Program-made: the position numbers and the translations under genes
Source of the DNA: Nocardioides sambongensis
GTDB taxonomy: Bacteria > Actinomycetota > Actinomycetes > Propionibacteriales > Nocardioidaceae
DNA: 64,000 bases
NCBI RefSeq assembly: GCF_006494815.1
Contig: NZ_CP041091.1
Coordinates: 3,176,501 to 3,240,500 of the forward strand
Direction of reading: 5' to 3'
In this document: piece after piece, positions 1 through 9,846 of the stretch
How the letters are laid out: every line of letters begins with the position of its first letter
Position numbering within the stretch: position 1 is the first letter of the stretch
Notes under the pieces: generated by a model
Told to the model about the DNA's origin: nothing
Database searches by the model: none
What the model saw: the letters and a program-made list of their open reading frames with translations, nothing else

Positions 1-76
1 GTGACGGCGAACACTACGGCGAGCAACGGTCCGACTCGGCAGGCCGATCGCCTCTCGCACATGCTGGAGGAGCAAA

Positions 77-1711
77 GTGAAGTCATCCATCTCGCGCCGG
101 TCACGGTTGACCGCTGCACTCATGGTGAGCGCCCTGGCGTTCGCCGGCTGCGCCAACTCGTCGTCCGAGGACGGCGAAGGTGGCACCAAGGACACCTCCG
201 ACGGTGGCCTGAGCAAGTCCGAGATCTACACGACCGGCATCGTCGGTGAGGACGGCGGCGGCGACCCGGTCGACGGCGGCGTGCTGACCATCGCCGACTT
301 CGGCGAGCCGCGCAGCCTCGACCCCACCGTCACCTACGCCAACGGCGCCACCGGCGGCAGCGCGATGGCCGCCATCTACGACACGCTGATCCGCTACGAC
401 TTCGAGTCGCAGGAGTTCGTGCCGCAGCTGGCCGAGTCGCTGGAGTCCGACGACAACGTCACCTGGACGCTGAAGCTGCGCGACGGTGTGGAGTTCACCG
501 ACGGCACCCCGCTGGACGCCGACGCGGTGCTGGCCAGCATCGGCTACTACCAGGGCAAGTACGCCTACAACTCGCTCACCATGATGAGCAACGTGGCCGA
601 CACCAAGAAGGTCGACGACCTCACCATCGAGTTCACGATGCGCAACCCGTGGGCGACCTTCCCGAACATGCTCGCCGGCGGCGCGGGGATGATCCTCGCC
701 CCCGCGGCCTACAAGGACCCGGAGAACTTCAAGCCGATCGGCGCCGGTCCGTTCACCTACGGCAAGTACTCCCCCGGCGAGGAGCTCACCCTCGACGCCA
801 ACCAGGACTACTTCGACGGCGCACCGCACCTCGACGGCCTGAAGTTCGTCTGGCTCGGCGCGGTCGACGACGAGCCGAAGCTCGAGGCGCTGGAGTCCGG
901 TGCCGCCGACACCGCGTTCATCCGTGACTCCGAGGTCATCGAGGACGCCCGCGACGAGGACGTCAGCGGGATGATGTTCGCCACCGGTCTCGGCACCAAC
1001 CTGTGGATCAACAACCGTGAGGGACGTCCGGGCGAGGACGTCCGGGTGCGTCAGGCGATCAACTACGCGATCGACGCCGAGGCCTACAACACCCGCGTCA
1101 ACGACGGCTCCGGCCTGCCGACCAAGAGCCTCTTCGCCGACTCCTCCCCGTGGGCGACCGACGTCGAGCCGACCCCGGCGGACACCGAGAAGGCCAAGGA
1201 GCTCCTCGAAGAGGCCAAGGCCGACGGCTTCGACGGCAAGATCACCTACGTGCACGCCGCCGACGCCAGCTCGCAGGCCGGCGCGGTCGCGCTCAAGGCG
1301 ATGCTGGACGCCGTCGGCTTCGAGGTCACCCTCGACCCGCTGCGCAGCGTGGCCGACCAGGTCCAGCGTCTCTACGTCGAGCACGACTACGACCTGGCGA
1401 TCGGCGCCACCACGATCCCGGACGAGGACCCCTACACCCGCCTGTTCGGCTCGATGAACAGCCAGTCCCCGACCAACAGCTCGGGCTACGCCAACCCGAA
1501 GATGGACGAGCTCCTGGTCGAGCTCCAGGCCGCCGCCTCGCCCGAGGAGGGCGCGGACACCATGGCCGCGATCGAGGAGCTGTGGAACGAGGACTCCCCG
1601 GGCATCGGGATGGCTGCCGGTGGCACCTTCCAGCCCTGGAACGACAACGTCCACGGGATGACCCCCACCACCGAGACGATGTTCCTCTACGACGACGTCT
1701 GGAAGGACTGA
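77..1711 (+). CDS. ABC transporter family 5 substrate-binding lipoprotein
   Basis: This 544-residue protein is a periplasmic-type binding protein of solute-binding family 5 (peptide/opine/nickel), anchored outside the membrane. The N-terminus has a basic start (KSSISRRSR), a hydrophobic stretch and a lipobox ending LAFAGC with the lipidated Cys at about residue 25. A low-complexity Ser/Glu/Gly linker follows, then the family 5 body (ADFGEPRSLDPT; later WTLKLRDGVEFTDGTPLDA). It starts at GTG with GGAGGAG about 4 bases upstream. The 76 bases before it hold no supported gene. It is convergent with the dpp-like operon rather than in it, so pairing with that transporter is an inference. A strong hairpin follows the stop. 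The substrate is unknown. Confidence 0.9.
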   Translation: MKSSISRRSRLTAALMVSALAFAGCANSSSEDGEGGTKDTSDGGLSKSEIYTTGIVGEDGGGDPVDGGVLTIADFGEPRSLDPTVTYANGATGGSAMAAIYDTLIRYDFESQEFVPQLAESLESDDNVTWTLKLRDGVEFTDGTPLDADAVLASIGYYQGKYAYNSLTMMSNVADTKKVDDLTIEFTMRNPWATFPNMLAGGAGMILAPAAYKDPENFKPIGAGPFTYGKYSPGEELTLDANQDYFDGAPHLDGLKFVWLGAVDDEPKLEALESGAADTAFIRDSEVIEDARDEDVSGMMFATGLGTNLWINNREGRPGEDVRVRQAINYAIDAEAYNTRVNDGSGLPTKSLFADSSPWATDVEPTPADTEKAKELLEEAKADGFDGKITYVHAADASSQAGAVALKAMLDAVGFEVTLDPLRSVADQVQRLYVEHDYDLAIGATTIPDEDPYTRLFGSMNSQSPTNSSGYANPKMDELLVELQAAASPEEGADTMAAIEELWNEDSPGIGMAAGGTFQPWNDNVHGMTPTTETMFLYDDVWKD

Positions 1712-1755
1712 CCCGGAGACCCGACCGGCATGATCGGTCGGATCTGAGGACGAGC

Positions 1756-1790
1756 GAAGCGCCCCGGACCCTCGTGGTCCGGGGCGCTTC
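1756..1790 (+). terminator. Hairpin terminator of the substrate-binding protein gene
   Basis: A perfect 15-bp inverted repeat (GAAGCGCCCCGGACC and its complement) encloses the 5-base loop CTCGT, 45 bases after the stop codon. There is no long T tract, as is common for actinobacterial terminators. Confidence 0.75.
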
Positions 1791-1801
1791 GTCGTGCACC
1801 C

Positions 1802-1976
1802 CGTTGAGTTGGCCTTTCGGGCCCGTTGAGTTGCCCCGTTGGGCCAAGCCCTGGGTACGACGCCGGCCCCGACCGTCGTACGGAATCACGACGATCGGGG
1901 CCGGACGGATCTCAGCTCGCACGGGAGCCGGCGACCCGAACCACCAACTCAATGGGCCCGAAAGGCCAACTCAACG
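1802..1976. repeat. Long inverted repeat with internal GTTGAGTTG direct repeats
   Basis: Arms at 1802-1833 and 1945-1976 are inverted copies of each other, matching at 31 of 32 positions. Each arm holds two copies of GTTGAGTTG (one degenerate in the right arm) flanking GGCCTTTCGGGCCC. The right arm overlaps the last codons and stop of the amidase gene. The 111 bases between the arms contain the amidase hairpin. It is not a known IS end to my knowledge, and no transposase is nearby. It may be an intergenic repeat element or a bidirectional terminator structure. Confidence 0.7.
1863..1904 (-). terminator. Hairpin terminator of the amidase/dpp operon
   Basis: 17-base arms at 1863-1879 and 1888-1904 surround an 8-base loop. 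The single mismatch becomes a G-U pair when read on the minus strand, so the structure is best in the transcript of the minus-strand operon ending at 1971. Confidence 0.65.
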
Positions 1977-3401
1977 CAGGGTGGGGCGGGGCGTGAACGA
2001 GGTGGCCCGCTCGACCTGGGCGGCCAGGGAGAGGAGCAGCTCCTCGCCACCGAGGTCGGCGGCGAGCTGGACCCCGATCGGCATGCCGTCGCCGGCCAGC
2101 GCCAGCGGCAGCGAGATCGCGGGCATGCCGGTCACGTTGAAGACGCTGGTCCAGCCGGAGAAGGTCGAGCCGTGCTCCCACATCGACTCCGGGCGTGCCG
2201 TGTCGAGCAGACCGAGCGGCGGCGTGGGTGCCTTGATGGTCGGGGTGAGCAGCACGTCGTAGGTGGTGAAGTCCTGGCCGAGCTCCCAGCCGATCTGCTG
2301 CGCCTGGCGCAGCGCACGGTGCACCTGGTTGCCGGTGAGCCCGGCGTAGTACCCGAAGAGCATCTCGGTGAAGGGCTCGACGTCGCCGGGCTCGAGCTTC
2401 TCCCGGCCGAGCTCGGCCAGCCGGTCCTCGATGGTGACCACCAGGTCCGCGCCCATCAGCACGCCGGACGCGCCACCCACCTCGGCGGGGTCGAACGCGG
2501 GGACCATCTCCTCGACGTGGTGGCCGAGACTCTCCAGCAGCTTCCCCGCGTCCAGGACCGCCTGCTTGGCCTCGGGGTCCAGGTCGGTGGCGTTGCGGGC
2601 CTCGGTGGCGAGGCCGATCCGCAGCACTCCCGGCTCGCGGGAGACGGCGTCGAGGAAGGTGGCCCGCGGGCCGGGCGCGGCGAACGCCTCACCGGGCAGC
2701 GGCCCCGCGACGGCGTCGAGCAGCGCGGCGCTGTCGCGCACCGAGGTGGTCACCGCGTGGGCGACGGAGACCGGGCCGGCCAGCGTGCCGGGGTCCGGGT
2801 GGCCGGTGGTGCGGCCGCGGCTGGGCTTGAGTCCGACCAGACCGCACATCGCGGCCGGGATCCGGATCGAGCCGCCGCCGTCGGTGGCGTGCGCGGCCGG
2901 GACCATGCCCGCGGCGACCGCGGCCGCCGAGCCACCGCTGGAGCCACCGGTCGAGCGCCCGTGGTCGAACGGGTTGTGCGCCGGACCGTGCAGCAGCGGC
3001 TCGGTGGAGGCGTTCAGACCGAACTCCGGGCTGTTGGTGGTGCCGAGCACCACCAGGCCGGCCCGCTTGTAGCGGCGGATCAGCTCGCTGTCCGCGCTCG
3101 GCACGTGGTCGGCGAAGAGCCGGCTGCCGCCGGTGGCCGGGATGCCCGCCACCTCGGTGCCGAGGTCCTTGACCAGGAACGGCACGCCCGCCAGCGGTGC
3201 GTCGGCGCCCGCATCGGGGAGGCCGGCCTCCACCTCGGCGAGGGCAGCCTCGAAGCGGCGGCCCACGACCGCGTTCAGCGGGCCGTCGCGGTCCTCGATC
3301 CGGGCGATCGACTGCTCGACCGCCTCGCGAGCGGAGAGCTCTCCGTCCCGGATGGCCTGGGCCACTCCGACGGCATCACGGTCCAGCGGGGCGGTGCTCA
3401 C
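1971..3401 (-). CDS. Amidase signature family hydrolase
   Basis: This 476-residue cytoplasmic amidase hydrolyses carboxamides by the Ser-cisSer-Lys triad. The Lys lies in GVPFLVKDLG near residue 78, the cis-Ser in the Gly/Ser-rich STGGSSGGS near 150, and the nucleophile Ser in TDGGGSIRIPA near 174. Length and motif order fit the family (GatA/acetamidase type). It is the last gene of a minus-strand operon: its GTG start overlaps the stop of the preceding ATPase gene as GTGA. It may deaminate or cleave an imported amide or peptide-like compound; the substrate cannot be told from sequence. No tRNA-dependent GatB/GatC partners are visible, so GatA is unlikely. Confidence 0.88.
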   Translation of the reverse strand: MSTAPLDRDAVGVAQAIRDGELSAREAVEQSIARIEDRDGPLNAVVGRRFEAALAEVEAGLPDAGADAPLAGVPFLVKDLGTEVAGIPATGGSRLFADHVPSADSELIRRYKRAGLVVLGTTNSPEFGLNASTEPLLHGPAHNPFDHGRSTGGSSGGSAAAVAAGMVPAAHATDGGGSIRIPAAMCGLVGLKPSRGRTTGHPDPGTLAGPVSVAHAVTTSVRDSAALLDAVAGPLPGEAFAAPGPRATFLDAVSREPGVLRIGLATEARNATDLDPEAKQAVLDAGKLLESLGHHVEEMVPAFDPAEVGGASGVLMGADLVVTIEDRLAELGREKLEPGDVEPFTEMLFGYYAGLTGNQVHRALRQAQQIGWELGQDFTTYDVLLTPTIKAPTPPLGLLDTARPESMWEHGSTFSGWTSVFNVTGMPAISLPLALAGDGMPIGVQLAADLGGEELLLSLAAQVERATSFTPRPTLR

Positions 3402-4438
3402 GACAGGCTCTCCTCAGCGGTTGGTTGCACGTGGTGCAGGGCGACGTGGTGGCAGGCGACGTGGTGTCCCGGGCGGACCTCCCGCAGCTGCGGCTCCTCC
3501 TGGGCACACCGCTCGGTCGCCAGCGGGCACCGGGTGCGGAACCGGCAGCCCGACGGCGGTGCCAGCGGCGAGGGCAGCTCGGTCTGGACCTTCGCGGTCG
3601 ACGCGACCGCCTCCCCACGCGCGGCGGCCGCCTCCCCGGCGCCGGGGACCGACGCGAGCAGCAGCCGGGTGTAGGGGTGCACCGCCTCGTCCTCCAGGCC
3701 GTCCGAGGGCAGCACCTCGCAGGTCTTGCCGAGGTAGAGCACCATCACCCGGTCGCTGATGTTCTTCACCACGGCGACGTCATGGGCGATGAAGACCATG
3801 GACAGTCCGTAGCGGTCCTTGGTCTGCTCCAGGAGGTTGAGGATCTGGGCCTGGACGGAGACGTCGAGGCTGGAGACCGGCTCGTCGCAGATCAGCACCT
3901 TCGGGTCCATCAGCAGCGCCCGGGCGATGCACACCCGCTGGCACTGTCCGCCGGAGAGCTCGTGCGGGCGCCGGTCCCAGACGACCTCGGGGTCGAGGCC
4001 GACCGCCAGCAGGGTCTCGCGGAGGAGCCCGTCGCGGTCGTCGCCGTCGTACCCCCACACGGAGAGGCCCTCGGCCACCAGGTCCTTGACCTTGCGACGT
4101 GGGTTCAGCGACGAGATCGGGTCCTGCAGGATCATCTGCATCCGCGCCCGCGCGCGGCGCAGCTCGCGCGGCTTGAGCCCGACCAGCTCGGTGTCGGCGA
4201 ACCGGACCGACCCCGACGTCGGCGGCGGGAGCTGCATCATCGCCCGACCCGCGCTGGACTTGCCGCAGCCGGACTCGCCGAGGATGCCGAGGGTCTCGCC
4301 CTCGCGCAGGTCGACGGAGAGCCCGGAGACGGCGTGCACGACCTGCTTGCGGCCGACCGGGAACTCCACGACCAGGTCGCGGACGTCGAGGACCGCGTCG
4401 TCGTCGTTGCGCAGGTGCGCGGTGCCGCTGCCGGCCAT
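3398..4438 (-). CDS. Oligopeptide/dipeptide ABC transporter ATPase, DppF/OppF-like
   Basis: 346-residue ATP-binding subunit that would power import together with the two permeases encoded just upstream. Visible motifs are Walker A GESGCGKSS near residues 54-62, a Q-loop, the signature ELSGGQCQRV, and Walker B VLICDEPVSSLD. The C-terminal oligopeptide-transporter extension with cysteines (SGCRFRTRCPLATERC) is present. The ATG start overlaps the corrected stop of the DppD-like gene as TGATG, so translation is probably coupled. Confidence 0.9.
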   Translation of the reverse strand: MAGSGTAHLRNDDDAVLDVRDLVVEFPVGRKQVVHAVSGLSVDLREGETLGILGESGCGKSSAGRAMMQLPPPTSGSVRFADTELVGLKPRELRRARARMQMILQDPISSLNPRRKVKDLVAEGLSVWGYDGDDRDGLLRETLLAVGLDPEVVWDRRPHELSGGQCQRVCIARALLMDPKVLICDEPVSSLDVSVQAQILNLLEQTKDRYGLSMVFIAHDVAVVKNISDRVMVLYLGKTCEVLPSDGLEDEAVHPYTRLLLASVPGAGEAAAARGEAVASTAKVQTELPSPLAPPSGCRFRTRCPLATERCAQEEPQLREVRPGHHVACHHVALHHVQPTAEESLS

Positions 4439-5516
4439 CAGACGGTCTCCTTCTCGTTGGTGCCGTCGTTCGCCGGACCCACCGACGTCACCCGGTCCTC
4501 GGCGCCGGGCAGGGTGACCGACACCGGGAAGTGGCAGGCCACCGCGCGCCCGGCCGAGGTGTCGACCAGCAGGGGCTCTCCTCGCGGCAGGTGTCCTGGG
4601 CGCGCGTGCACCGGGGTGCGTACCGGCAGCCCGACGGCGGGTTCGCCATGTCCGGCGGGGTGCCCTCGATCGCCCGGAGCACGGTGTGCGGCGCGGCGCC
4701 GAGCGCGGGCACGGAGCCGATCAGCGCCTCGGCGTAGGGGTGGTGCGGCGCGGCGAAGAGCTCGGCGGTGGGGGCACGCTCGACCACGCGGCCGGCGTAC
4801 ATCACCGCGACGCGGTCGGTGCGGCCCTCGACCGCGCCGAGGTCGTGGCTGACCAGGATCGTCGCCATCTGCCGCTCGGAGGCCAGCGTCGCGAGCAGGT
4901 CCAGGATCTGCTTCTGGACGGTCACGTCCAGGGCGGTGGTCGGCTCGTCGGCGACCAGCACCTCGGGGTCGCAGCTCAGCGCGACCGCGATCATCACCCG
5001 CTGTCGCATGCCGCCGGAGAGCTCGTGGGGATACTGGCTGAGCCGGCGGCGCGGGTCGGGGATGCCGACCCGGTCGAGCAGCTCGACGGCACGCTCCTTG
5101 GCGGCCGACCGGCTCAGGCCGAGGTGCAGCCGCAGCGGGTCGGTCAGGTGCACGCCGATCGGGCGGACCGGGTTGAGCGAGGTCATCGGGTCCTGGAAGA
5201 CCATCGCGATCCTCGGGCCCCACAGTTTGCGGCGCTGGCGTCCGGTGAGCGCGTGCACGTCCTGCCCGGCGATCTTCACGGTGCCGGTCACCTCGGTGGT
5301 GCCGCCGCTGGAGATCAGGCCCATCAGGGTGCGTCCGAGCACGGACTTGCCGGAGCCGGACTCGCCGACGATGCCGAGCGTCTCGCCGGCCCGCAGGGTG
5401 AGGTCGACGCCGTCGACGGCGCGCACGGTGCCGCGGGCGGTGTGGAACCGGGTGTGCAGGTCGGCGACCTCCAGCACCGGGCCCGCGGTGCTCGCGGAGG
5501 TGGATGGCGTGCTCAC
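4438..5516 (-). CDS. Oligopeptide/dipeptide ABC transporter ATPase, DppD/OppD-like (frameshifted)
   Basis: Second ATPase of the transporter. Walker A GESGSGKS is at residues 51-58, the signature ELSGGMRQRV and Walker B VLVADEPTTALD follow. The reading frame is broken at the G run 4572-4575. As written, the frame after EESP continues with CWSTP and an off-family tail. Adding one C on the coding strand restores PLLVDTSAGRAVACH, the usual C-terminal VACH motif, and a stop that forms TGATG with the next gene. Corrected length is 359 residues. The GTG start overlaps the permease stop as GTGA. A base-call error is more likely than a real mutation. Confidence 0.85.
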
Positions 5517-6559
5517 AGCTTGGCCCCCCTCGGGTCCCAGCGCTGCTGGGCGCGCTCACCCAGCAGGTTGACGGAGTAGACGGTGAGGAACAGGACCGTG
5601 CCCGGCACCAGCAGGATGAAGGGGTGCTCGGTCATCGTGTCGTTGGCCTCCGCCTCCAGGATCATGTTGCCCCAGGTCGGCGTGGGCGGCTGGATGCCCA
5701 GACCGAGGAAGCTCAGCGAGGCCTCGGCGACGATCAGCGCCGACATCACCACGACCGCCATCGAGAGCATCGGCGGCACCACGTTGGGCAGCAGCTCGCG
5801 CGCCATGATCCGGCCCTTGGTGGCGCCCAGCGCACGCGCCGCGAGGACGAACTCGCGCTGGCTGTAGGAGATCGTGTTCGCGCGGGCCAGCCGCACCATC
5901 GTCGGGATGGTCAGCAGGGACAGTGCGATCGCCATGTTGCGGACCTTCGGGTCGAGCACGGTGGCCAGGACGATCAGCAGGATCAGCGGCGGGACGGCGA
6001 GCAGCGCGTTGGTGAAGATGCCGATCACCGTGTCGACCCGCCGCCGGTAGAAGCCGGCCACGATGCCGATCGCACTGCCGACCACCAGGCCGATCGCCAC
6101 CGCCATCAGCGAGATGGTGAGCGAGGCGCGGGCGCCGTAGATGACCCGGGCCAGCATGTCGAGGCCCGCACCGTTGGTGCCGAGCGGGTGATCGGCGTAG
6201 GTGAAGGGCTCGAGGAAGATCGGGTCGGCGATCGTCGCGGCGACGTCCTCGTGCTCCCCCAGCGGCAGCACCGGCGCGAGCAGCGCGGCGCCGACCAGCA
6301 CCACCAGCCACGCCGAGGCGAGCCCGAAGAGCAGGTCGAGGCGGCGTCGGCGAGCGGCCCAGACCAGCCGGTCGGTGCCGGCGTAGGTCGCGACCAGCCC
6401 GCCGACGATCAGCACCAGGTTGACCGGGCCGATGAGCAGCCCGGAGAAGCCCAGGCCGACGGCCACCAGGCCGGCGAGCAGCAGCGCGGCACCGCGCCGG
6501 GCCAGCTGGCCGCGGCGCAGCAGGGTGCCGCGGACGAATCCGGGGTCAGGCATGTACAC
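5513..6559 (-). CDS. ABC transporter permease, DppC/OppC-like
   Basis: 348-residue inner-membrane permease with about six to seven hydrophobic segments. An extended N-terminus carries two additional helices before the usual periplasmic loop (HPLGTNGAGLDML). The permease EAA loop reads REFVLAARALGATKGRIMARELLPN, split here as AARALGATKGRI and ELLPN. The GTG start at 6559 has GAGGA six bases upstream; an ATG two codons later is an alternative. It overlaps the DppB-like gene by 14 bases. Confidence 0.9.
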   Translation of the reverse strand: MYMPDPGFVRGTLLRRGQLARRGAALLLAGLVAVGLGFSGLLIGPVNLVLIVGGLVATYAGTDRLVWAARRRRLDLLFGLASAWLVVLVGAALLAPVLPLGEHEDVAATIADPIFLEPFTYADHPLGTNGAGLDMLARVIYGARASLTISLMAVAIGLVVGSAIGIVAGFYRRRVDTVIGIFTNALLAVPPLILLIVLATVLDPKVRNMAIALSLLTIPTMVRLARANTISYSQREFVLAARALGATKGRIMARELLPNVVPPMLSMAVVVMSALIVAEASLSFLGLGIQPPTPTWGNMILEAEANDTMTEHPFILLVPGTVLFLTVYSVNLLGERAQQRWDPRGAKL

Positions 6560-7496
6560 GACGGGTCCTCGGGTCCAGGTAGCCGTACACCAGGTCGATG
6601 CCGGAGTTGATCAGCACGTAGAGCGTCGCGATCACCAGCGTCGCGCCCTGCACGATCGGGAAGTCGCCCTGGCTCGCGGCGGTGACCACGAGCGTGCCCA
6701 TCCCGGGCAGGGTGAACAGGTACTCCACGATCACGGTGCTGCCGATCAGCGTTCCGAGCGCGATGCCGAGCACCGTGACCAGCGAGAACGACGAGGGCCG
6801 CAGCGCCTCGTTCAGCATCACCCGGGACGGCGGCATGCCCTTGGCGCGCGCGGCGAGCACGAAGTCCTCGCGCAGGGTGCGGACCAGGTCGTTGCGCAGG
6901 ATCCGGGTGAAGAGCGCCGCCTCGGGGAGCGCGATCACGATCGCCGGGAGGATGGCGTGCTCGAGGTTGCCGCTGACGCTGTCCCCGAGGCGAACCCACT
7001 GCGACCGGGGCAGCAGGTCCCACTGCTCGACGACCAGCATGATCAGCAGCAGTCCCAGCAGGAACGAGGGGATCGAGAGGATCGCGAAGGTGCCACCGCT
7101 GACCACCCGGTCGACCAGGCCGCCCTCGCGGTAGGCCGAGACCAGTGCCAGCGGGATCGCGATCAGCAGGGCGATCAGCAGGCCCAGGCAGGCCAGCTCG
7201 ATGCTGACCGGCAGCGCCGCGGTGATCCGGTCGCTGACGTCGATGTACGGCGGCACCGTCGAGGTGCCCAGGTCACCGGTGAGGGCGTCGCCGAGCCAGT
7301 CGAAGTAGCGCTGGAACAGTGGCTGGTCCAGGCCCATCTCCGAGCGCAGCGCGGCGTAGTCCTCCGGTGGTCGCCCGGGTCCCAGGATGGCCGCTGCCGG
7401 GTCGCCGGGCAGCGCCGCGACCAGCAGGAACACCCCGAAGCTCACCAGCGCCAGGACGGCCACCAGCTGCCCGAGCCGGCGTAGCAGTGCACGCAC
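6546..7496 (-). CDS. ABC transporter permease, DppB/OppB-like
   Basis: 316-residue permease and first gene of the minus-strand transporter operon (permease, permease, ATPase, ATPase, amidase). It begins with a transmembrane helix and the family hallmark LPGDPAAAILGPGRPPEDY. The EAA loop reads DFVLAARAKGMPPSRV, followed by a conserved VEYLFTLPGMGTL segment. About six membrane spans are visible. The start codon follows GGAAGG on the coding strand. The upstream region holds a 13-bp hairpin at 7533-7564 that could be an operator for this operon or the end of the sulfatase transcript. Confidence 0.9.
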   Translation of the reverse strand: MRALLRRLGQLVAVLALVSFGVFLLVAALPGDPAAAILGPGRPPEDYAALRSEMGLDQPLFQRYFDWLGDALTGDLGTSTVPPYIDVSDRITAALPVSIELACLGLLIALLIAIPLALVSAYREGGLVDRVVSGGTFAILSIPSFLLGLLLIMLVVEQWDLLPRSQWVRLGDSVSGNLEHAILPAIVIALPEAALFTRILRNDLVRTLREDFVLAARAKGMPPSRVMLNEALRPSSFSLVTVLGIALGTLIGSTVIVEYLFTLPGMGTLVVTAASQGDFPIVQGATLVIATLYVLINSGIDLVYGYLDPRTRRVHA

Positions 7497-7532
7497 GACG
7501 GCTTCCTTCCTGCTCCGGGGGTCCGTGCCGGA

Positions 7533-7564
7533 GCAGCGATCACGCTAGGTGGCGTGATCGCTGC
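7533..7564 (-). terminator. 13-bp perfect hairpin between sulfatase and dpp operon
   Basis: GCAGCGATCACGC and its exact complement enclose the 6-base loop TAGGTG. It lies 34 bases past the sulfatase stop and 37 bases before the DppB-like start, both on the minus strand. It could terminate the sulfatase transcript or serve as an operator (core GATCACGC) for the transporter; sequence alone does not decide. Confidence 0.55.
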
Positions 7565-7597
7565 CACACCGGCCCTCGTCCCAGTGACCGGGAGACC

Positions 7598-9846
7598 TCA
7601 GCCGTCCAGCTCGAGATCGACCCGCAGCCCGTCCCCGGTGAACGGGAAGGCCGGCGGGAAGGCGCCCACCGGTGACCCGCTGGTGGCGCCGATGTCGAAG
7701 GTCTCGTCGATGGAGAAGATGAAGGCCGGCGTCACCGGCACCCGCCCCTCGGCGACGACCTCGCCGTCCACCACGAGGGAGAGCTCGACGGGCTTGCACC
7801 AGCCGGGTCCGTCGTACTTGACGACGAGCTCGACCAGGTGGCCTCCGGGGGCGAGCGGGGTGCCCTCGAGGTCGGCGCGGCCCATCTCGAAGGTCCGCCA
7901 GGTGACCGACGGCCGGCCGTCCTCGGTCAGCCAGAGCGCCCAGCCGGCGGGACGTCCACCCATGGTCGCGATCACGCCCCGCGCCCCCGCCTCCGGTACG
8001 GCGAACCGCGCGGCCAGGTGCCACGAGCGGCCGATCACGCGCGGGGCGTTGTCCTCCGGGATGCCGAGCTCGCCGCCGTAGTAGGTGAAGCTGGTGCGCC
8101 CCTCGGAGAGGTTGGGCATCGCGCTGCGCGAGGTGCGGGTGTCGTGCAGCGGCAGGATGCCGACCCGGGCCGCCTCCTCCTCGAAGCGCGCGACCATCGC
8201 GGTCAGCCGCTCCGGCTCGCTCGCGGCGAGGTCCCGGGCCTGGCTGAAGTCCCGGTCGAGGTCGTAGAGCTCCCAGCTGTCCTCCTCGAAGGATCGCCCC
8301 TTGCTGGGGCGCCCGACGCCCCAGGGGACGCCACCGTGGTGGGCCGAGGCCATCCAGCCGTCGTGATAGATCGAGCGGTGGCCGTTGACCTCGAAGTACT
8401 GGGTGCGCGGCTGCTCGGGCAGCTCGGGGCTGCTGATGCTCGGCACCAGGCTGTGCCCGTCCAGCGGGGTCTGCTCCACGCCGTCGACCTGGGCGGGGAA
8501 GGTGGCGCCGGCGGCGTCGAGGATCGTCGGCACCAGGTCGGTGACGTGGGAGAACTGGCTGCGCAGCGCCCCCGGGTCGCTGACCCGCTCGGGCCAGGAG
8601 ACCACCATCGGGTTGCGGGTGCCGCCGAGGTGGGAGGCGACCTGCTTCATCCACTGGAACGGCGTGGTCATCGCCCACGCCCAGCCGGCCGGATACTGCG
8701 CGTAGGAGTCGCGCGTGCCGATCCGGTCGAGGCCGGCGACCTGGGTCGCCAGGTTCTCCTGGAGACCCTGCAGGGCGCCCATGTAGTTGATGCTGCCGGG
8801 CAGACCGCCCTCGGCGCTGGAGCCGTTGTCACCGACCACGTAGCAGAAGAGGGTGTTCTCCATCTGACCGCTGGCCTCGAGCTCGCTGACCAGCCGGCCG
8901 ATGTGGGTGTCGGTGTGCTCGAGGAAGCCGGCGTACACCTCCATCAGCCGCTCGGCGACCCGTCGCTCGTCCTCGCCCAGGCTCTCCCAGGCGGGGATCT
9001 CGTCGGGCCGGTTGGTGAGCTCGGTGCCCTCGGGCACCGCGCCGCAGGCGATCTGGTCGGCGAGGATCCGCTCCCGGATCGCGTCCCAGCCCTCGGCGAA
9101 GGAGCCCTGGTACTTCTCCGCCCACGCCTCGGGACCTGCAGCGGCGCGTGGGTGGCGCCGGGCGCGAGGTAGAGGAAGAACGGGCGCTCGGGGTCGAGGT
9201 TGCGCTGCTGCCGGATCCAGCCGATCGACCGGTCCACCAGGTCCTCGGTGAGGTGGTAGCCCTCGCCGCCCTTCGGCTCGGCCGGAGCGGTGCCCTCGTA
9301 GAGCGTCGGCTCGAACTGCTGGGTCTCCCCGCCGAGGAACCCGTAGAAGTGGTCGAAGCCCTGACCGGTGGGCCACCGGGTGAACGGCCCGGCCTGGGAG
9401 CACTCCCACGGCGGGGCCAGGTGCCACTTGCCGATGCAGGCGGTGGCGTAGCCCTCGCCCTGGAGCACCCGGGCCACCGAGGCGGACTCCGCCTTCCACA
9501 CCCCGTTGTACGACGGGTGGTCCCACGCCGAGTTCAGCACGGTGCCCACGCCGGTGACGTGGCAGTCGCGGCCGCTGAGCAGCGAGGCCCGGGTCGGCGA
9601 GCAGATCGCCGTGGTGTGGAAGCGGTTGTAGCGCAGGCCGCGGGCGGCCAGGTGGTCCAGCGTCGGCGTGGCGACCGGCCCGCCGAAGGTGCCGGGCGCG
9701 CCGAAGCCCACGTCGTCGAGGAGCACCACGACGACGTTGGGACGGCCGGCGGGCTGCCGGCCGAGGTCGGTCTGGTCGAAGACGGTGGGGCGGGAGGTGC
9801 TGGGGCGGGAGGTGGTGGGGCGGGAGGTGGTGTCGGCTGCGTTCAT
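7598..9846 (-). CDS. Formylglycine-type (arylsulfatase family) sulfatase (frameshifted)
   Basis: Type I sulfatase of about 749 residues after correction, cleaving sulfate esters. Metal-binding Asp pair is in VVVLLDDVGFG near residues 44-45. The sulfatase signature is CSPTRAS, with Cys82 the predicted formylglycine site, and GKWHLAPPWE follows. The frame breaks near 9131-9133 between HAPLQVP and EAWAEKY; one added C restores it. The N-terminus carries a Thr/Ser-Arg-Pro tandem repeat encoded by three 15-bp units at 9787-9831. It has no signal peptide, so it is probably cytoplasmic. The ATG start overlaps the preceding gene's stop (ATGA). No formylglycine-generating enzyme gene is in the window. 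Confidence 0.85.

Noticed and set aside
1-249. 82-residue plus-strand frame at the left edge
   Set aside because: Overlaps the lipoprotein gene in another frame and becomes Arg-rich; no supporting motif.
101-1654. Long open frame antisense to the substrate-binding protein gene
   Set aside because: High-GC shadow frame: low-complexity Arg/Gly/Val/Leu sequence, no domain, no ribosome site, fully opposite a clear family 5 gene.
1802-1976. Insertion sequence ends
   Set aside because: Only about 110 bases lie between the arms, with no transposase and no evident target duplication.
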